NCBI GenBank assembly: GCA_900467185.1
Contig: UBPA01000024.1
Span: 1 to 32,696 of the forward strand
DNA length: 32,696 bases
Direction: 5' to 3'
DNA from: Hyphomicrobiales bacterium
GTDB lineage: Bacteria > Pseudomonadota > Alphaproteobacteria > Rhizobiales > Rhizobiaceae
How positions within the stretch are numbered: the stretch's first letter is position 1; each line of letters opens with the position of its first letter. The notes beneath the pieces are model-generated. The model did no database searches, had not been told where the DNA came from, and saw only the letters and a list, made by a program, of their open reading frames with translations. Both the position numbers and the translations under genes were made by a program. Shown here piece after piece: positions 8,312 to 16,899 of the stretch.

Positions 8312-9682
8312 TCAGACCTGCGGCCAGCGGTGAGCCCACGGGTATGCATCCTCGTATTGGCGGGCAATCGTCAGCAGATCCCAGTCGGCGCCGAAGGGGG
8401 CGATGAGCTGGAAGCCGATTGGCAGGCCGTCTTCGCCCGGGTCGCCCGGGATGCTGATCGCGGGCAGTCCCGCGGCGTTTACGAAGCCGGTAAAGGCGCG
8501 ATGATAGGGCGGACCGAAGTCCTCGGCCTTCCAGGGCATGGCGCCTGCCGACGGCGTCATCACCAGATCGTAGGTCTCGAAATTGCGGGCCAGTTCGGCA
8601 TAGAGCGCGCGGAACGCCATCAGCGCATCGACATAGTCGATTGCGCTCAATGATTGTCCCTTTTCAATCATGGGCGGATAGGCGGGGCCGATTTTGCCCG
8701 CCCAGTCCTTGTCCTTCAGAAGCCAGGCAAGGCCGGCAGCACCGACCACCGGCCAATGTTTTTCAAAGACGGCAACGTCGAAGGGTGCCGAGCCGGTATC
8801 CACCGTAAAGCCGAGGGCTTCGAGATTGCGGGCCACCTTGGCGCAGGAGATCCTGACAGGCTCTTCTACCGGCATGTCGGCAAGCTGCGGAACGTAGAGG
8901 ATCTTTAGCGCGGTCTTTGCTGGCCCCATGCCGCCCTTTTCGAAACCATAGGACAGGCGGTCATGCGGATGCGGTCCCTCGATGGCGGAGAACGCCATGG
9001 CTAGATCATCGACGGTGCGGGCGAGCGGGCCGATGATCTCGAAATCGTGCAGGATCGGCGGCAGGCCGTCGATGCGACCGACGCGGCCGGTGGAGGGCTT
9101 GAGCCCGACAAGTCCGTTATGCGCGGCCGGCCGGCGGATCGAACCGCCGCCATCGGTGCCGAAGGCGATCGGCCCGATGCCTGACGCCGTCGCCGCAGCC
9201 GCGCCCCCGCTCGACGCGCCGCTGGTCAGCGCGGGGTTCCAGGGATTGCGCGTGGTGCCGAAGGCAAGAGTGTGGACATTGCCGCGGCCGAGCGTAAATT
9301 CGGAAACGTTGGTTTTGCCGAGAATGACGGCGCCCTGCTGGCGCAACCGCGTGACCGGCAATTCGTCCCCGTCAGCGATGTCGTCGATATAGAGATGGCT
9401 GCCCCAGGCGCAGCGCACGCCCTTGACGGGAATATTGTCCTTGATCGTGATCGGAATGCCGTCGAAAGCGCCCAGCGGCGTTCCGGCTTCAAAGCGGGAA
9501 TTGCTGTCGGCCGCCGCCTGCCGCGCACCGTCGGCATCGAGCGTCGCGAAGAGATTAAGAATTGGATCGACCGTCTCGTTCCGCGTGAGAACGGCCTCCA
9601 GAACATCGCTGGGGCGCAGCGTTCCTGCCCGGTAGGCCTTGCCGAGCTGTGTTGCCGAAAGTTGCCAGAGAGGGGTATCCAT
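8312..9682 (-). CDS. Amidase-signature family hydrolase
   Basis: A 456-residue amidase. The Ser-cisSer-Lys triad is complete: Lys81 in PITIKDNIPVKG, Ser157 in TSGASSGGAAAA and Ser181 in GTDGGGSIRRPA; the Ser157-Ser181 spacing of 24 matches the family. Such enzymes cleave amides, N-acyl or N-carbamoyl groups in the cytoplasm. The ATG at 9682 follows AAGGA; a longer open frame to 9922 runs into the neighbouring gene and has no family similarity. It is convergent with the AbrB-family gene (16 bases apart) and lies downstream of the second LysR gene on the same strand, so it may be under that regulator and act on the compound imported by the 10923 operon. Allophanate hydrolase or GatA are less likely, since no partner subunits are nearby. 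Confidence 0.9.
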   Translation of the reverse strand: MDTPLWQLSATQLGKAYRAGTLRPSDVLEAVLTRNETVDPILNLFATLDADGARQAAADSNSRFEAGTPLGAFDGIPITIKDNIPVKGVRCAWGSHLYIDDIADGDELPVTRLRQQGAVILGKTNVSEFTLGRGNVHTLAFGTTRNPWNPALTSGASSGGAAAATASGIGPIAFGTDGGGSIRRPAAHNGLVGLKPSTGRVGRIDGLPPILHDFEIIGPLARTVDDLAMAFSAIEGPHPHDRLSYGFEKGGMGPAKTALKILYVPQLADMPVEEPVRISCAKVARNLEALGFTVDTGSAPFDVAVFEKHWPVVGAAGLAWLLKDKDWAGKIGPAYPPMIEKGQSLSAIDYVDALMAFRALYAELARNFETYDLVMTPSAGAMPWKAEDFGPPYHRAFTGFVNAAGLPAISIPGDPGEDGLPIGFQLIAPFGADWDLLTIARQYEDAYPWAHRWPQV

Positions 9683-9794
9683 CGTGCTTATCCTTGCGAT
9701 TTCAATTTGGGTATCCGCTCGCAAGCTGTCCGAGGGCAGCAGGATTGTCCAATAGGAAACCCGGATATCGGCATAGGCAAATGCCAATGCCGCT

Positions 9795-10724
9795 TCAGAC
9801 GGCCTTCGACTGGATACCCAGAGCCTCAAGCTCGCGGCTGAAGGTGCGCATCTGTTCGCGGACCTCGGACAGGAAGGTTTTGGCCAGGCTGGATAGACCA
9901 GGCTTGCGCAGGTAGATCGCAACCAGGTTGCGCCGGATTTCCGGCCGGAAGGCGGCGACCGCTATATCCTGCCGGTTGGGCGGAGTTAGCACTAACGGCA
10001 GAGTAATGGCGACGCCCAGCCCCTGCTTGACGAGATCTGCCGAGACGACGGCATGATTGGTGGTGAGGAAACGGCCGTCATCGTCCGTCCGGTCGAAGGC
10101 AAGGCGAACATCGAATTCCTGGCGCACCTGCTGCCCGAAGAGAATGAGGAAATCGTCTTTGAGATCGTCGGGTGTTACCACCCGCGTTCCTGCAAGGCGA
10201 TGCTTGGCTGGCAGCAGGCACACCATTTCCGTCGTCAGCATCGGACGAACCACCAGATCGGGCTGCTCTACCGGGAGGAAGGTGAACCCGATATCGGCAG
10301 ACCGGTCGCAGACCTGCTTGATCACCTCGCGGCTCGAATAAGCTTCCAGCTTGATGCGTGTGTGGGGCGATACTGTGCGCACCTTGCTGATGGCCTGCGG
10401 GAGGATCCAGCCGGTCAATGGATGGACGGTGGCGATCGACAACGTCGAATCATGCTCGCCCCGGAGCTTTGCCGCCCGCTCGCGCAGGATCCGCATATGA
10501 TCGAGCACGTCCTCCATGTCGTTCAGCAGCAGTTCGGCATTGGCCGACAGCTTCATTGGACCGTTACCGCGAATGATCAGCTCCAGTCCGAGTTGGTTTT
10601 CCAGGTCCTTGAGCGCCTGGCTCACCGAGGGCTGCGTGATGCGGAGCAGCCGCGCTGTCTCCGTCACGCTCATCACGCGGGAAAACAGCCGGAAAACCTC
10701 GAGATGACGCAGATTGGGGTTCAT
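9795..10724 (-). CDS. LysR-family transcriptional regulator (of the amino-acid-type ABC and catabolic operon)
   Basis: A 309-residue LysR regulator with helix-turn-helix SVTETARLLRITQPSVSQ at about residues 19-36 and a substrate-binding domain from about 90 (IGFTFLPVEQPDL, MVCLLPAKHRL). The ATG at 10724 follows GGAG with five bases between; a GTG six bases earlier is also possible. It is close in sequence to the LysR protein at 1002-1934, including nearly identical recognition helices and the same pattern in the effector domain, which suggests duplication and related effectors. It is divergent from the binding-protein gene at 10923 and upstream of the amidase gene, so it probably controls both. 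Confidence 0.92.
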   Translation of the reverse strand: MNPNLRHLEVFRLFSRVMSVTETARLLRITQPSVSQALKDLENQLGLELIIRGNGPMKLSANAELLLNDMEDVLDHMRILRERAAKLRGEHDSTLSIATVHPLTGWILPQAISKVRTVSPHTRIKLEAYSSREVIKQVCDRSADIGFTFLPVEQPDLVVRPMLTTEMVCLLPAKHRLAGTRVVTPDDLKDDFLILFGQQVRQEFDVRLAFDRTDDDGRFLTTNHAVVSADLVKQGLGVAITLPLVLTPPNRQDIAVAAFRPEIRRNLVAIYLRKPGLSSLAKTFLSEVREQMRTFSRELEALGIQSKAV

Positions 10725-10922
10725 GGACACTCCGGTTTATCGGCAGGGAGCAGACGCCGCCCAGCTGCGCGCGCTCCCTCACCTGGAGGAGATCATAGGT
10801 ATTTTCCTATGGAAATATAGAAGGAAAGTATTGGACCCGTCCCTCTCGCCCGGCTTCTATCGCAACCAATGGAGGCGCCCGCCAGGCGCCCGCGCCGAAA
10901 AGAACCACAGGGAACCGACGCC
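10725..10922. promoter_or_regulatory. Divergent control region with palindromic operator candidate
   Basis: The gap between the LysR gene and the catabolic operon holds ATAGG-TATTTT-CCTAT at 10795-10810, overlapping TATTTTCC-TAT-GGAAATA at 10800-10817. These nested dyads in an AT-rich island within GC-rich DNA are good candidates for the LysR site. CATAGGTATTTT here resembles CATAGATGCTTT in the other divergent region. The stretch from about 10830 to 10922 is GC-rich leader with no recognised riboswitch. Confidence 0.5.
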
Positions 10923-11720
10923 ATGACGCTTTACATGACGGGCCTCCATGCCCTTTGCATCACCGCAGCTCTGGGTACGGGGCCGGCATTTGCGCAGGAC
11001 GCGGCCTACAAGACCAAGCTCGTCTCGCCAGGCACGATCACCATTGCCACGACGGGCAACGCGCCGCCCATGACGACGATGGCGGCGGATGGAAGCCTGA
11101 GCGGTTTCGACGTCGAGCTTTGCGGCGCCGTTGCCAAGGGCCTCGGCCTCAAGGCGGAATTCGTCCGCGTCGATTTCGCGGCGACCATCCCCGGCCTCAA
11201 GAGCGGCCGCTTCGACATGATCTGCTCGGCCACCGCCCGCACGCCGCAGCGCCTCGCTTCCACCGACCTGTTCATGACAGACGCGACCATTCCGAACTTT
11301 TCGACCGTCCTCGTAAAGGCGGAAGATACCACGATCGCCAGTGTGAGCGACGTGAAGGGCAAGACTGTCGGCGCGGTGCGCGGCGGGCAGGAAACCAGGC
11401 TGCTGGCGGATCTTTTCGGTGCCGAGGTGACGGTCAAGGCCTATCCCGGTATTGCCGAAGAAATCCTCGATCTGAAGAACGGGCGGATCGACGCGGTGGC
11501 CATGAACTACGTGACCGCCACGCATCACGTGCATCTCGATCCCAGCCTCAAGGTTCTCACGCCAGGCTTTGCCAAGGACGGCGTCTCTCCATACGACCAT
11601 GCGCTGATCGTCTCGCGCAACGAGCCCGAGCTTCTGGAGGCGGTGAATGCGCAGCTCGCCGCATTGAGAAGCGACGGCACCGTCGCTGCCCTCAGCAAGA
11701 CATGGATCGGTAAAGACTGA
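10923..11720 (+). CDS. Polar-amino-acid-type ABC transporter binding protein (SBP_bac_3 family)
   Basis: A 265-residue periplasmic binding protein with a signal peptide (MTLYMTGLHALCITAALGTG, then PAFA before QDA). Family-3 landmarks are GFDVELCGAVAKGLGLKAEF at 61-80, the TPQR Arg at 110 that usually contacts an alpha-carboxylate, and the NGRIDAV segment at 186-192. At the position where amino-acid binders usually have Asp for the ligand's alpha-amino group (the D of GRxDAVxxD), this protein appears to have Asn195, which could mean a ligand without a free charged amine. That is an inference from memory of the family. The ATG at 10923 gives a proper signal peptide; the in-frame start at 10869 would bury it. 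It is the first gene of the eight-gene operon. Confidence 0.9.
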   Translation: MTLYMTGLHALCITAALGTGPAFAQDAAYKTKLVSPGTITIATTGNAPPMTTMAADGSLSGFDVELCGAVAKGLGLKAEFVRVDFAATIPGLKSGRFDMICSATARTPQRLASTDLFMTDATIPNFSTVLVKAEDTTIASVSDVKGKTVGAVRGGQETRLLADLFGAEVTVKAYPGIAEEILDLKNGRIDAVAMNYVTATHHVHLDPSLKVLTPGFAKDGVSPYDHALIVSRNEPELLEAVNAQLAALRSDGTVAALSKTWIGKD

Positions 11721-11749
11721 GGCCGAGGATCGGGCAAGGGGCTGCCGGC

Positions 11750-12397
11750 ATGGACATAACATTTCTCATCGAGCATTTGCCGACGCTTCTGCGGGCAACG
11801 CGCGTCACCGTCGAACTGACAGTGGCGACGCTGGTTCTCTCCACGCTTCTTGCTCTCCCGCTTGCGGTCATCGGCATCGAGAAAACAAGCGGCGTCTCCC
11901 GCTGGCTGAACGTTTACGCCCTCCTGATGCGCTCCGTACCGGCGCTCGTCGTCCTGTTCTTCCTCTATTTCGGGCTGGCGGAAGTCGGGCTCGTGCTTCC
12001 GGCCTTCGCAACGGCGCTTCTGGGTCTCACCATGTCGGCAACGGCCTATAACCTCGCGATCTTCCGGTCAGGCCTGATGTCCGTTCCTCGCGGTCAGATC
12101 GAGGCCGCCCGGGCCCTTGGTATTCCTGACTGGCGGATCTGGACCTTCATCGTCTATCCCCAGGCAATGCCGGTTCTGCTGCCCATCTATCTGTCGAATG
12201 CGACGCTGGTCCTCAAGGGTACGTCCGTCGCCTCGATCATCACGATCCCCGAACTAACCGCGACGGCCAACGAGATCGTGTCGCTGACCTACCGCCCTTT
12301 CGAGATCCTTCTCGGCTCAGCCGCCATCTATGTGGCTCTCGGCGGTCTTCTGTCGCTGGCGTCCAGATATGCGGAGCGGACATGGAGAACACGATGA
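11750..12397 (+). CDS. Amino-acid-type ABC transporter permease (HisM/GlnP family)
   Basis: A 215-residue permease with about five membrane segments. The EAA coupling loop EAARALGIPDWRIWTFIVYP is near residues 118-137, and LMRSVPALVVLFFLYFG in the first half is typical. AAGGGG precedes the ATG at a normal distance. The gene overlaps the next by four bases (ATGA at 12394-12397). It forms a heterodimer with the second permease at 13164. Confidence 0.92.
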   Translation: MDITFLIEHLPTLLRATRVTVELTVATLVLSTLLALPLAVIGIEKTSGVSRWLNVYALLMRSVPALVVLFFLYFGLAEVGLVLPAFATALLGLTMSATAYNLAIFRSGLMSVPRGQIEAARALGIPDWRIWTFIVYPQAMPVLLPIYLSNATLVLKGTSVASIITIPELTATANEIVSLTYRPFEILLGSAAIYVALGGLLSLASRYAERTWRTR

Positions 12398-13167
12398 CGC
12401 CCACTGCTTCGGTCAAGCGGCCGCGGATCGGTTTCGTCAGCCTTGGACAGGGGCCGCGCCCTGATCTCGACGCCGTGCACCGACGCATACTGGCAGCGCT
12501 CAGTCTCGACGTCGATATCGTCTGGCGCCATGCACTCGATCATCATGCCGAGGCCGTTGTGGCTCCTAGGCGGGCGGTCGATGGCATGCCCGCAATTTCC
12601 TCAAATATTCGCCAGCCGGGTACGACAGGTCCGCTGGGGGAAGGCTGGACGACGCGCTGGTTCGACCGTGACAGCTTCACTGCGCCGGTCCAGGCCTGCA
12701 TAGACGATCTCGAGGCAACGGAAAACGTTGCACTGACCGTGGTCTGCGCGGCCGAGGAATTTCCCGATGGCGCCTTTCGCGCCCGTCGCCCCGTCGTCCT
12801 GCCGGCGCAGGCTCTCGCAGCCCATGCGCAGTGTGTGGCGCTTGCCAAGCCGGATGCCGTCATCGGTCTCCTGGTCTATGGCGACCGGCAGCGCCAGCAG
12901 CAGATCGACGGCTGGGCGGCAAAGCCATGGGCGCGACATCTTTCCTTCGTCTTCAGCGGAGCCGGCCGCGACCCGGCGAGGGCCGTTGCGGACCTCGCGC
13001 CGCATTCGCCGGATCTCGTCCTCGTCTGGGCCTATGGTGCGGCTTTGGGCAGTGCGGAGACGTTGTGCTCGGCACTCGGCGTGCCGGTTATTCTTGCCGC
13101 CACCGCATCCCTGTCGATGGCCGCGCATCTGATCGTCGCCCCGGCCTCGCAGGAGGTGCTCGAATGA
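12394..13167 (+). CDS. AroM-like protein (Asp/Glu racemase-type fold)
   Basis: A 257-residue protein that resembles the AroM family: PRIGFVSLGQGPRPDL at the start, HHAEAVVAPRRAV in the first third, then VALTVVCAAEE around residues 112-122 and PVVLPAQALAAHAQCVAL. E. coli AroM has no established reaction; the fold is related to aspartate, glutamate and hydantoin racemases, which use two cysteines. Cys118 sits at about the first of these positions, while the second region (LVLVWAYGAALGS) has no Cys, so a standard two-base racemase is unlikely. The ATG at 12394 is preferred over 12382 because GGAG lies eight bases before it and it forms the ATGA overlap. Its place between two permease genes, coupled to both, ties it to the transported substrate. 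Confidence 0.7.
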   Translation: MTPTASVKRPRIGFVSLGQGPRPDLDAVHRRILAALSLDVDIVWRHALDHHAEAVVAPRRAVDGMPAISSNIRQPGTTGPLGEGWTTRWFDRDSFTAPVQACIDDLEATENVALTVVCAAEEFPDGAFRARRPVVLPAQALAAHAQCVALAKPDAVIGLLVYGDRQRQQQIDGWAAKPWARHLSFVFSGAGRDPARAVADLAPHSPDLVLVWAYGAALGSAETLCSALGVPVILAATASLSMAAHLIVAPASQEVLE

Positions 13168-13817
13168 TCGATATCGGCTCTCTGTACGCTCCGCTCCTCA
13201 TCATTCTGGGGGCCGTGGGCCAGGCGCTTCTGCTCCTTTTCGTCTCCGGCGTGATTGCCGCCCTGATCGGCGGGCTCCTGACGCTTGCCGACATCGCCGG
13301 CGGCCGCCTCGTCCTCATCCCTATCGGGATCTACAGCTGGCTTGCACAGACGACACCGCCGTTGATCCTGCTGTTTCTAGCCTTCTATGGCCCATCGGCG
13401 CTCGGCTGGTTCATCCGCCCGATGACCGCCGCCATCATCGCCTTCGCCTTCTTTGCCGCCGCCTACTACTACGAGATCTTTCGCGCCGCCTTCAATGGCG
13501 TGCCGCGCGACCAGTTCGAGGCGGCGCTGGCCCTTGGCATTCCGCCGCACCGTTTCGCGCTTCGGGTGGTTATTCCGCAGATGGCCCGGATCGCCGCCGG
13601 CCCGTTCATCGGCCGCACGACGGTGCTTTTCAAGGAAACCTCGCTCGCCTCCGCCATTTCGGTCGGCGAGATCATGAACGCCAGCAGTGGCTTCATCTAT
13701 TCGGGCGCCAATCCGCTGACGATGATCGCTCTCGCCGGGATGATTTACGCCACGATCAATTATTCCATGCTCGCGCTCGAAAGCCGCCTTTCGGCAAGGC
13801 GTGGTGCGGCATGGTAA
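13164..13817 (+). CDS. Amino-acid-type ABC transporter permease (second subunit)
   Basis: A 217-residue permease with hydrophobic segments at about 10-35, 55-80, 85-105 and near the C-terminus. The EAA loop is EAALALGIPPHRFALRVVIP, near residues 120-139. The ATG at 13164 overlaps the AroM-like stop (ATGA) and follows AGGAGG. A longer open frame reaching 12831 is only overlap with the previous gene. It ends seven bases into the ATPase gene, so the whole transporter is translationally coupled. Confidence 0.92.
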   Translation: MIDIGSLYAPLLIILGAVGQALLLLFVSGVIAALIGGLLTLADIAGGRLVLIPIGIYSWLAQTTPPLILLFLAFYGPSALGWFIRPMTAAIIAFAFFAAAYYYEIFRAAFNGVPRDQFEAALALGIPPHRFALRVVIPQMARIAAGPFIGRTTVLFKETSLASAISVGEIMNASSGFIYSGANPLTMIALAGMIYATINYSMLALESRLSARRGAAW

Positions 13818-14581
13818 CGCGCGCGAAACCCCGCCAGCCGGTGGCGGCCTTGTCGCCCCGCCTGATGGTGGAGATGCGCGGCGTCAGTCTGATCATCAAT
13901 GGCAAGGCCATTCTCAACGCTGTCGATCTCGACGTGTGGGCCGGCCAGACGGTCGCCATCATCGGGCCGAGCGGCTCCGGCAAGACGACGCTCCTGCGCA
14001 CCATCAATCATCTGGCGCGCCCGAGCGCCGGTGAGATCCGGCTGGACGGGGAGCGCATCGACCCGCAGGCCGCACGGCTGCGGGCGCAGCGCGCCGGGAT
14101 CGGCATGGTTTTCCAGAATTTCAACCTGTTTCGCAACATGACGGCCCTCGAGAATGTCATGTTCGCCCCGGTCGCCACCGGCCGCGCCCGTGTCGCGGAG
14201 GCAGAGACGCGCGCGCGCAAACTGATCGCTCGCGTCGGCCTTTCGGACAAATGCGGATCATATCCCTCGGAGTTGTCGGGTGGCCAGCAGCAACGGATTG
14301 CGATTGCCCGCGCGCTGGCGATGGAGCCCAAGGTGATGCTGTTCGATGAGGCGACGTCCGCCCTGGATCCGGAGTTCGCCCGCGAGGTGCTGGACGTCAT
14401 GTCCGACCTGTCCGCAAGCGGCATGACCATCGTCGCTGTAACACACGAAATGGGTTTTGCCCGCAAGGTCGCCGACCGTATCGTGTTCATGGAGGCCGGA
14501 TCGATCCTTGCCGACGGCACACCGGACGATCTCTTCTCCGAGGCAGCGCCCCTGCGTGTAAAACGCTTTCTGACTTCATGA
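13811..14581 (+). CDS. Amino-acid-type ABC transporter ATPase (GlnQ/HisP family)
   Basis: A 256-residue ATPase with Walker A GPSGSGKT at 52-59, the Q-loop in GMVFQNFNLF, signature LSGGQQQR, Walker B VMLFDEATSALD and the switch His in VTHEMGF. The Walker B loop has DEAT rather than the common DEPT, which is seen in other GlnQ-type ATPases and is not expected to kill activity. The first 18 residues (MVTRAKPRQPVAALSPRL) extend beyond the family core. It overlaps the upstream permease gene by seven bases and precedes the amidohydrolase gene by ten. Confidence 0.93.
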   Translation: MVTRAKPRQPVAALSPRLMVEMRGVSLIINGKAILNAVDLDVWAGQTVAIIGPSGSGKTTLLRTINHLARPSAGEIRLDGERIDPQAARLRAQRAGIGMVFQNFNLFRNMTALENVMFAPVATGRARVAEAETRARKLIARVGLSDKCGSYPSELSGGQQQRIAIARALAMEPKVMLFDEATSALDPEFAREVLDVMSDLSASGMTIVAVTHEMGFARKVADRIVFMEAGSILADGTPDDLFSEAAPLRVKRFLTS

Positions 14582-14591
14582 AGGTATCTGC

Positions 14592-15956
14592 ATGACCATC
14601 GATCATCTTGTTCGCGGGACGCTCGTCCTGCCCGAAGGACCGCTGGAAGGCGGCTGGCTCGCAATGGCGGACGCCCGCATCGTGGCGATCGGCACGGGAG
14701 ACGCGCCGGCGGCTGCAAGCGTGTTCGACGCGAGGGAGGGGCTTGTCCTTCCCGGTGTCATCGACGGGCAGACCCATGCCGGAAGCTATGGCGGTCTTTC
14801 GGGCCTGCGCTCCACCACGCGCTCGGCGGTCGCGGGCGGCGTGACGACCATTGTCGACATGCCCTACGACAATCCGGCTCCCGTCCATACGAAGGAACGG
14901 CTTGATGAGAAGATCGCCGCCATCCGTGCGCATGCACACGGCAATGTCGCGCTCTATGGAACCCTCATGCCAGGCCAGTCGGCGGGCGACCTGCAAGCGC
15001 TGATCGATGGGGGCGTGGTCGCATTCAAGATCTCGACCTTCGAGAGCAGCCCGACACGGTTTCCGCGCATTGCTGCCAGCCAGATGCTCGACATGTTCGA
15101 AGCGCTGGCTTCCAGCAACATTCCGCTCGGGGTACACAACGAGGATCAGGATATCGTCGCCGCTCGCATTCGCGCCGTGAAGACGGCAGGGCGGGAGGGC
15201 ATTGCCGCGCATTCCGACAGCCGGCCACTTGCGGCCGAGCTTGCCGCGACCGCGCATTTCCTGGAACTAGGCGCTGCCGCCGGTGCTCATGCGCATATCG
15301 TCCACCTGAGCGCGGCGAGAGGCTTTGGCCTTGTTGAATCCTATGCGCGCGAGGGCTTTCGCGCGACCGGAGAGTTGTGCGTCCATTATCTCTGGTTCGA
15401 TCCCGTTGCCGATGGTGACGAGCTTGGCGCGCGGATGAAGGTCAATCCGCCGATCCGCCCGCATATGATCGAGGCGCTTTGGCAGGAGGTCGCGGCCGGG
15501 CGCGTCGCCTTCATCAGTTCGGACCATTCGAGCTGGCCGATCGACAACAAAAATACCCCGTCGATCTTTGATGCCGGCGCCGGTGTCCCCGGTCTCGAAA
15601 CGCTTCTGCCGGCCTTCTTCACCGGCGCTGCGCGCCGCGGACTGGACGCCCCCTCCCTGACCGTTGCGCAGCTCTGCGAGCGGCCCGCCCGCTTCTTCGG
15701 CCTCTGGCCGGAAAAGGGATCGCTCCGCGTCGGCGCGGATGCGGATATCGTCATTCTGTCCCGTCGGCCGCAGGTCTGGAATTCGGCCAATGCCCATGAC
15801 GATCTGCACTGGAGCCCGTTCGATGGTCGGACATTCGATGTTCGCGTAGCGCGCACCTATGTCGGGGGAGCGCTTGCCTTTGACGGGACCGATATCACCA
15901 ATCAGCCCGGCGACGGGCGCTATGTCGGGCGGGGTACGTCCGCCTGGTTTGCATGA
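14592..15956 (+). CDS. Hydantoinase/dihydroorotase-like amidohydrolase with altered metal motif
   Basis: A 454-residue cyclic-amide hydrolase of the dihydropyrimidinase, allantoinase and dihydroorotase superfamily, which opens ring amides or ureides with a metal centre. Visible ligands are Lys146 (FKISTF, normally carboxylated), His182 (GVHNEDQ), His238 (HIVHLS) and Asp311 (SSDHSSW). The first metal motif, normally DxHxH after PGVID, is D58-G-Q60-T-H62 here: the first His is Gln. This may mean a single-metal site or a shifted substrate range. The start follows AAGG and the N-terminal beta domain (IDHLVRGTLVLPEG) is intact. It is ten bases after the ATPase gene. With an amidase on the opposite strand it could form a ring-opening then N-deacylation pair, by analogy with hydantoin breakdown; this is inferred. 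Confidence 0.85.
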   Translation: MTIDHLVRGTLVLPEGPLEGGWLAMADARIVAIGTGDAPAAASVFDAREGLVLPGVIDGQTHAGSYGGLSGLRSTTRSAVAGGVTTIVDMPYDNPAPVHTKERLDEKIAAIRAHAHGNVALYGTLMPGQSAGDLQALIDGGVVAFKISTFESSPTRFPRIAASQMLDMFEALASSNIPLGVHNEDQDIVAARIRAVKTAGREGIAAHSDSRPLAAELAATAHFLELGAAAGAHAHIVHLSAARGFGLVESYAREGFRATGELCVHYLWFDPVADGDELGARMKVNPPIRPHMIEALWQEVAAGRVAFISSDHSSWPIDNKNTPSIFDAGAGVPGLETLLPAFFTGAARRGLDAPSLTVAQLCERPARFFGLWPEKGSLRVGADADIVILSRRPQVWNSANAHDDLHWSPFDGRTFDVRVARTYVGGALAFDGTDITNQPGDGRYVGRGTSAWFA

Positions 15957-15975
15957 AGACAACGGAGAAAAGCAC

Positions 15976-16896
15976 ATGTCCCTTATCTCACCGAAAACAA
16001 GCGGCGTGTTCGTCATCGCCGTAACGCCCTTCGACGAGGCGGGCGGCATTGATCGCAACAGCATTGCCACCATGGTGGATTTCTACTTCGACAAGGGCGC
16101 TGACGGCCTGACGATCCTCGGCATGATGGGCGAGGCGCCTAAGCTGACCCAAGCCGAATCGATCCTCGTCACGCGCGATACGCTGGCCCGAGCCGACGGC
16201 CGGCCGGTCGTCGTTGGCGTTTCGGCACCGGGCCTTGCCGCCGTCAGCGAGCTGACGAAGGCCGTTATGGATCTTGGCGCCGCCGGCGTCATGGTCGCGC
16301 CGCCCCACAACCTGAGAACCGACGACCAGATCATCGGCTATTACCGCAGTGTGGTGGATGCGGTCGGTGCCGATGTCCCGCTGGTCCTACAGGACTTCCC
16401 TTTGGCGACCGGCGTCTCGATTGCGCCCCGGACCCTGGGAGCGATCTTCGAGGCGCTGCCAAGTATCGTCATGCTAAAGCACGAGGACTGGCCGGGCCTC
16501 TCGAAGATCACCGAACTTCGGGAGGCGGAAAGCAGGGGCCGGCGACGGACGTCGATCCTGTGCGGAAATGGCGGCATGTTCCTGACCGAGGAAATGCGCC
16601 GGGGAGCCGATGGCGCCATGACCGGCTTTGCCTATCCCGAAATGATGGTTGGCGTCTGCGCCTTGAACGCGCAGGGCCGGTTCGAGGCTGCGCAGGATCT
16701 CTTCGACGCTTACCTGCCACTGGCGCGCTACGAGCAGCAACCGGGGCTTGGCCTTGCCGTTCGCAAATATATTCTGGCGCGCCGTGGCGCCATCGCAAGT
16801 GCCGACCAGCGCCGGCCCGGCGCCGTACTCGATGCGCGCGCCATCGCAGATGTCGAAACGCTGATCGCGCGTCAGACGCGCAAACTGGAGATGTAA
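15976..16896 (+). CDS. DapA/NAL-superfamily aldolase with non-canonical pocket
   Basis: A 306-residue Schiff-base aldolase of the dihydrodipicolinate synthase superfamily. The Lys that forms the imine is Lys168 in IVMLKHEDWPG. Compared with E. coli DapA, the Thr-Thr pair of GTTGES is Met50-Met51 (GMMGEA) and the Tyr of YNVP is Gln139 (LQDFP). Those residues bind pyruvate's carboxylate and relay protons in DapA, so this is very unlikely to make dihydrodipicolinate. The ATG at 15976 follows GGAGA; the open frame to 15859 only overlaps the previous gene. It lies 19 bases after the amidohydrolase gene and four before the dehydrogenase gene, so it probably acts on the opened or deaminated carbon skeleton. 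Confidence 0.88.
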   Translation: MSLISPKTSGVFVIAVTPFDEAGGIDRNSIATMVDFYFDKGADGLTILGMMGEAPKLTQAESILVTRDTLARADGRPVVVGVSAPGLAAVSELTKAVMDLGAAGVMVAPPHNLRTDDQIIGYYRSVVDAVGADVPLVLQDFPLATGVSIAPRTLGAIFEALPSIVMLKHEDWPGLSKITELREAESRGRRRTSILCGNGGMFLTEEMRRGADGAMTGFAYPEMMVGVCALNAQGRFEAAQDLFDAYLPLARYEQQPGLGLAVRKYILARRGAIASADQRRPGAVLDARAIADVETLIARQTRKLEM

Positions 16897-16899
16897 ATT

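Noticed and set aside
12831-13163. N-terminal extension of the second amino-acid-type permease
   Set aside because: It lies entirely over the AroM-like gene; the coupled ATG at 13164 with AGGAGG gives the normal permease length.
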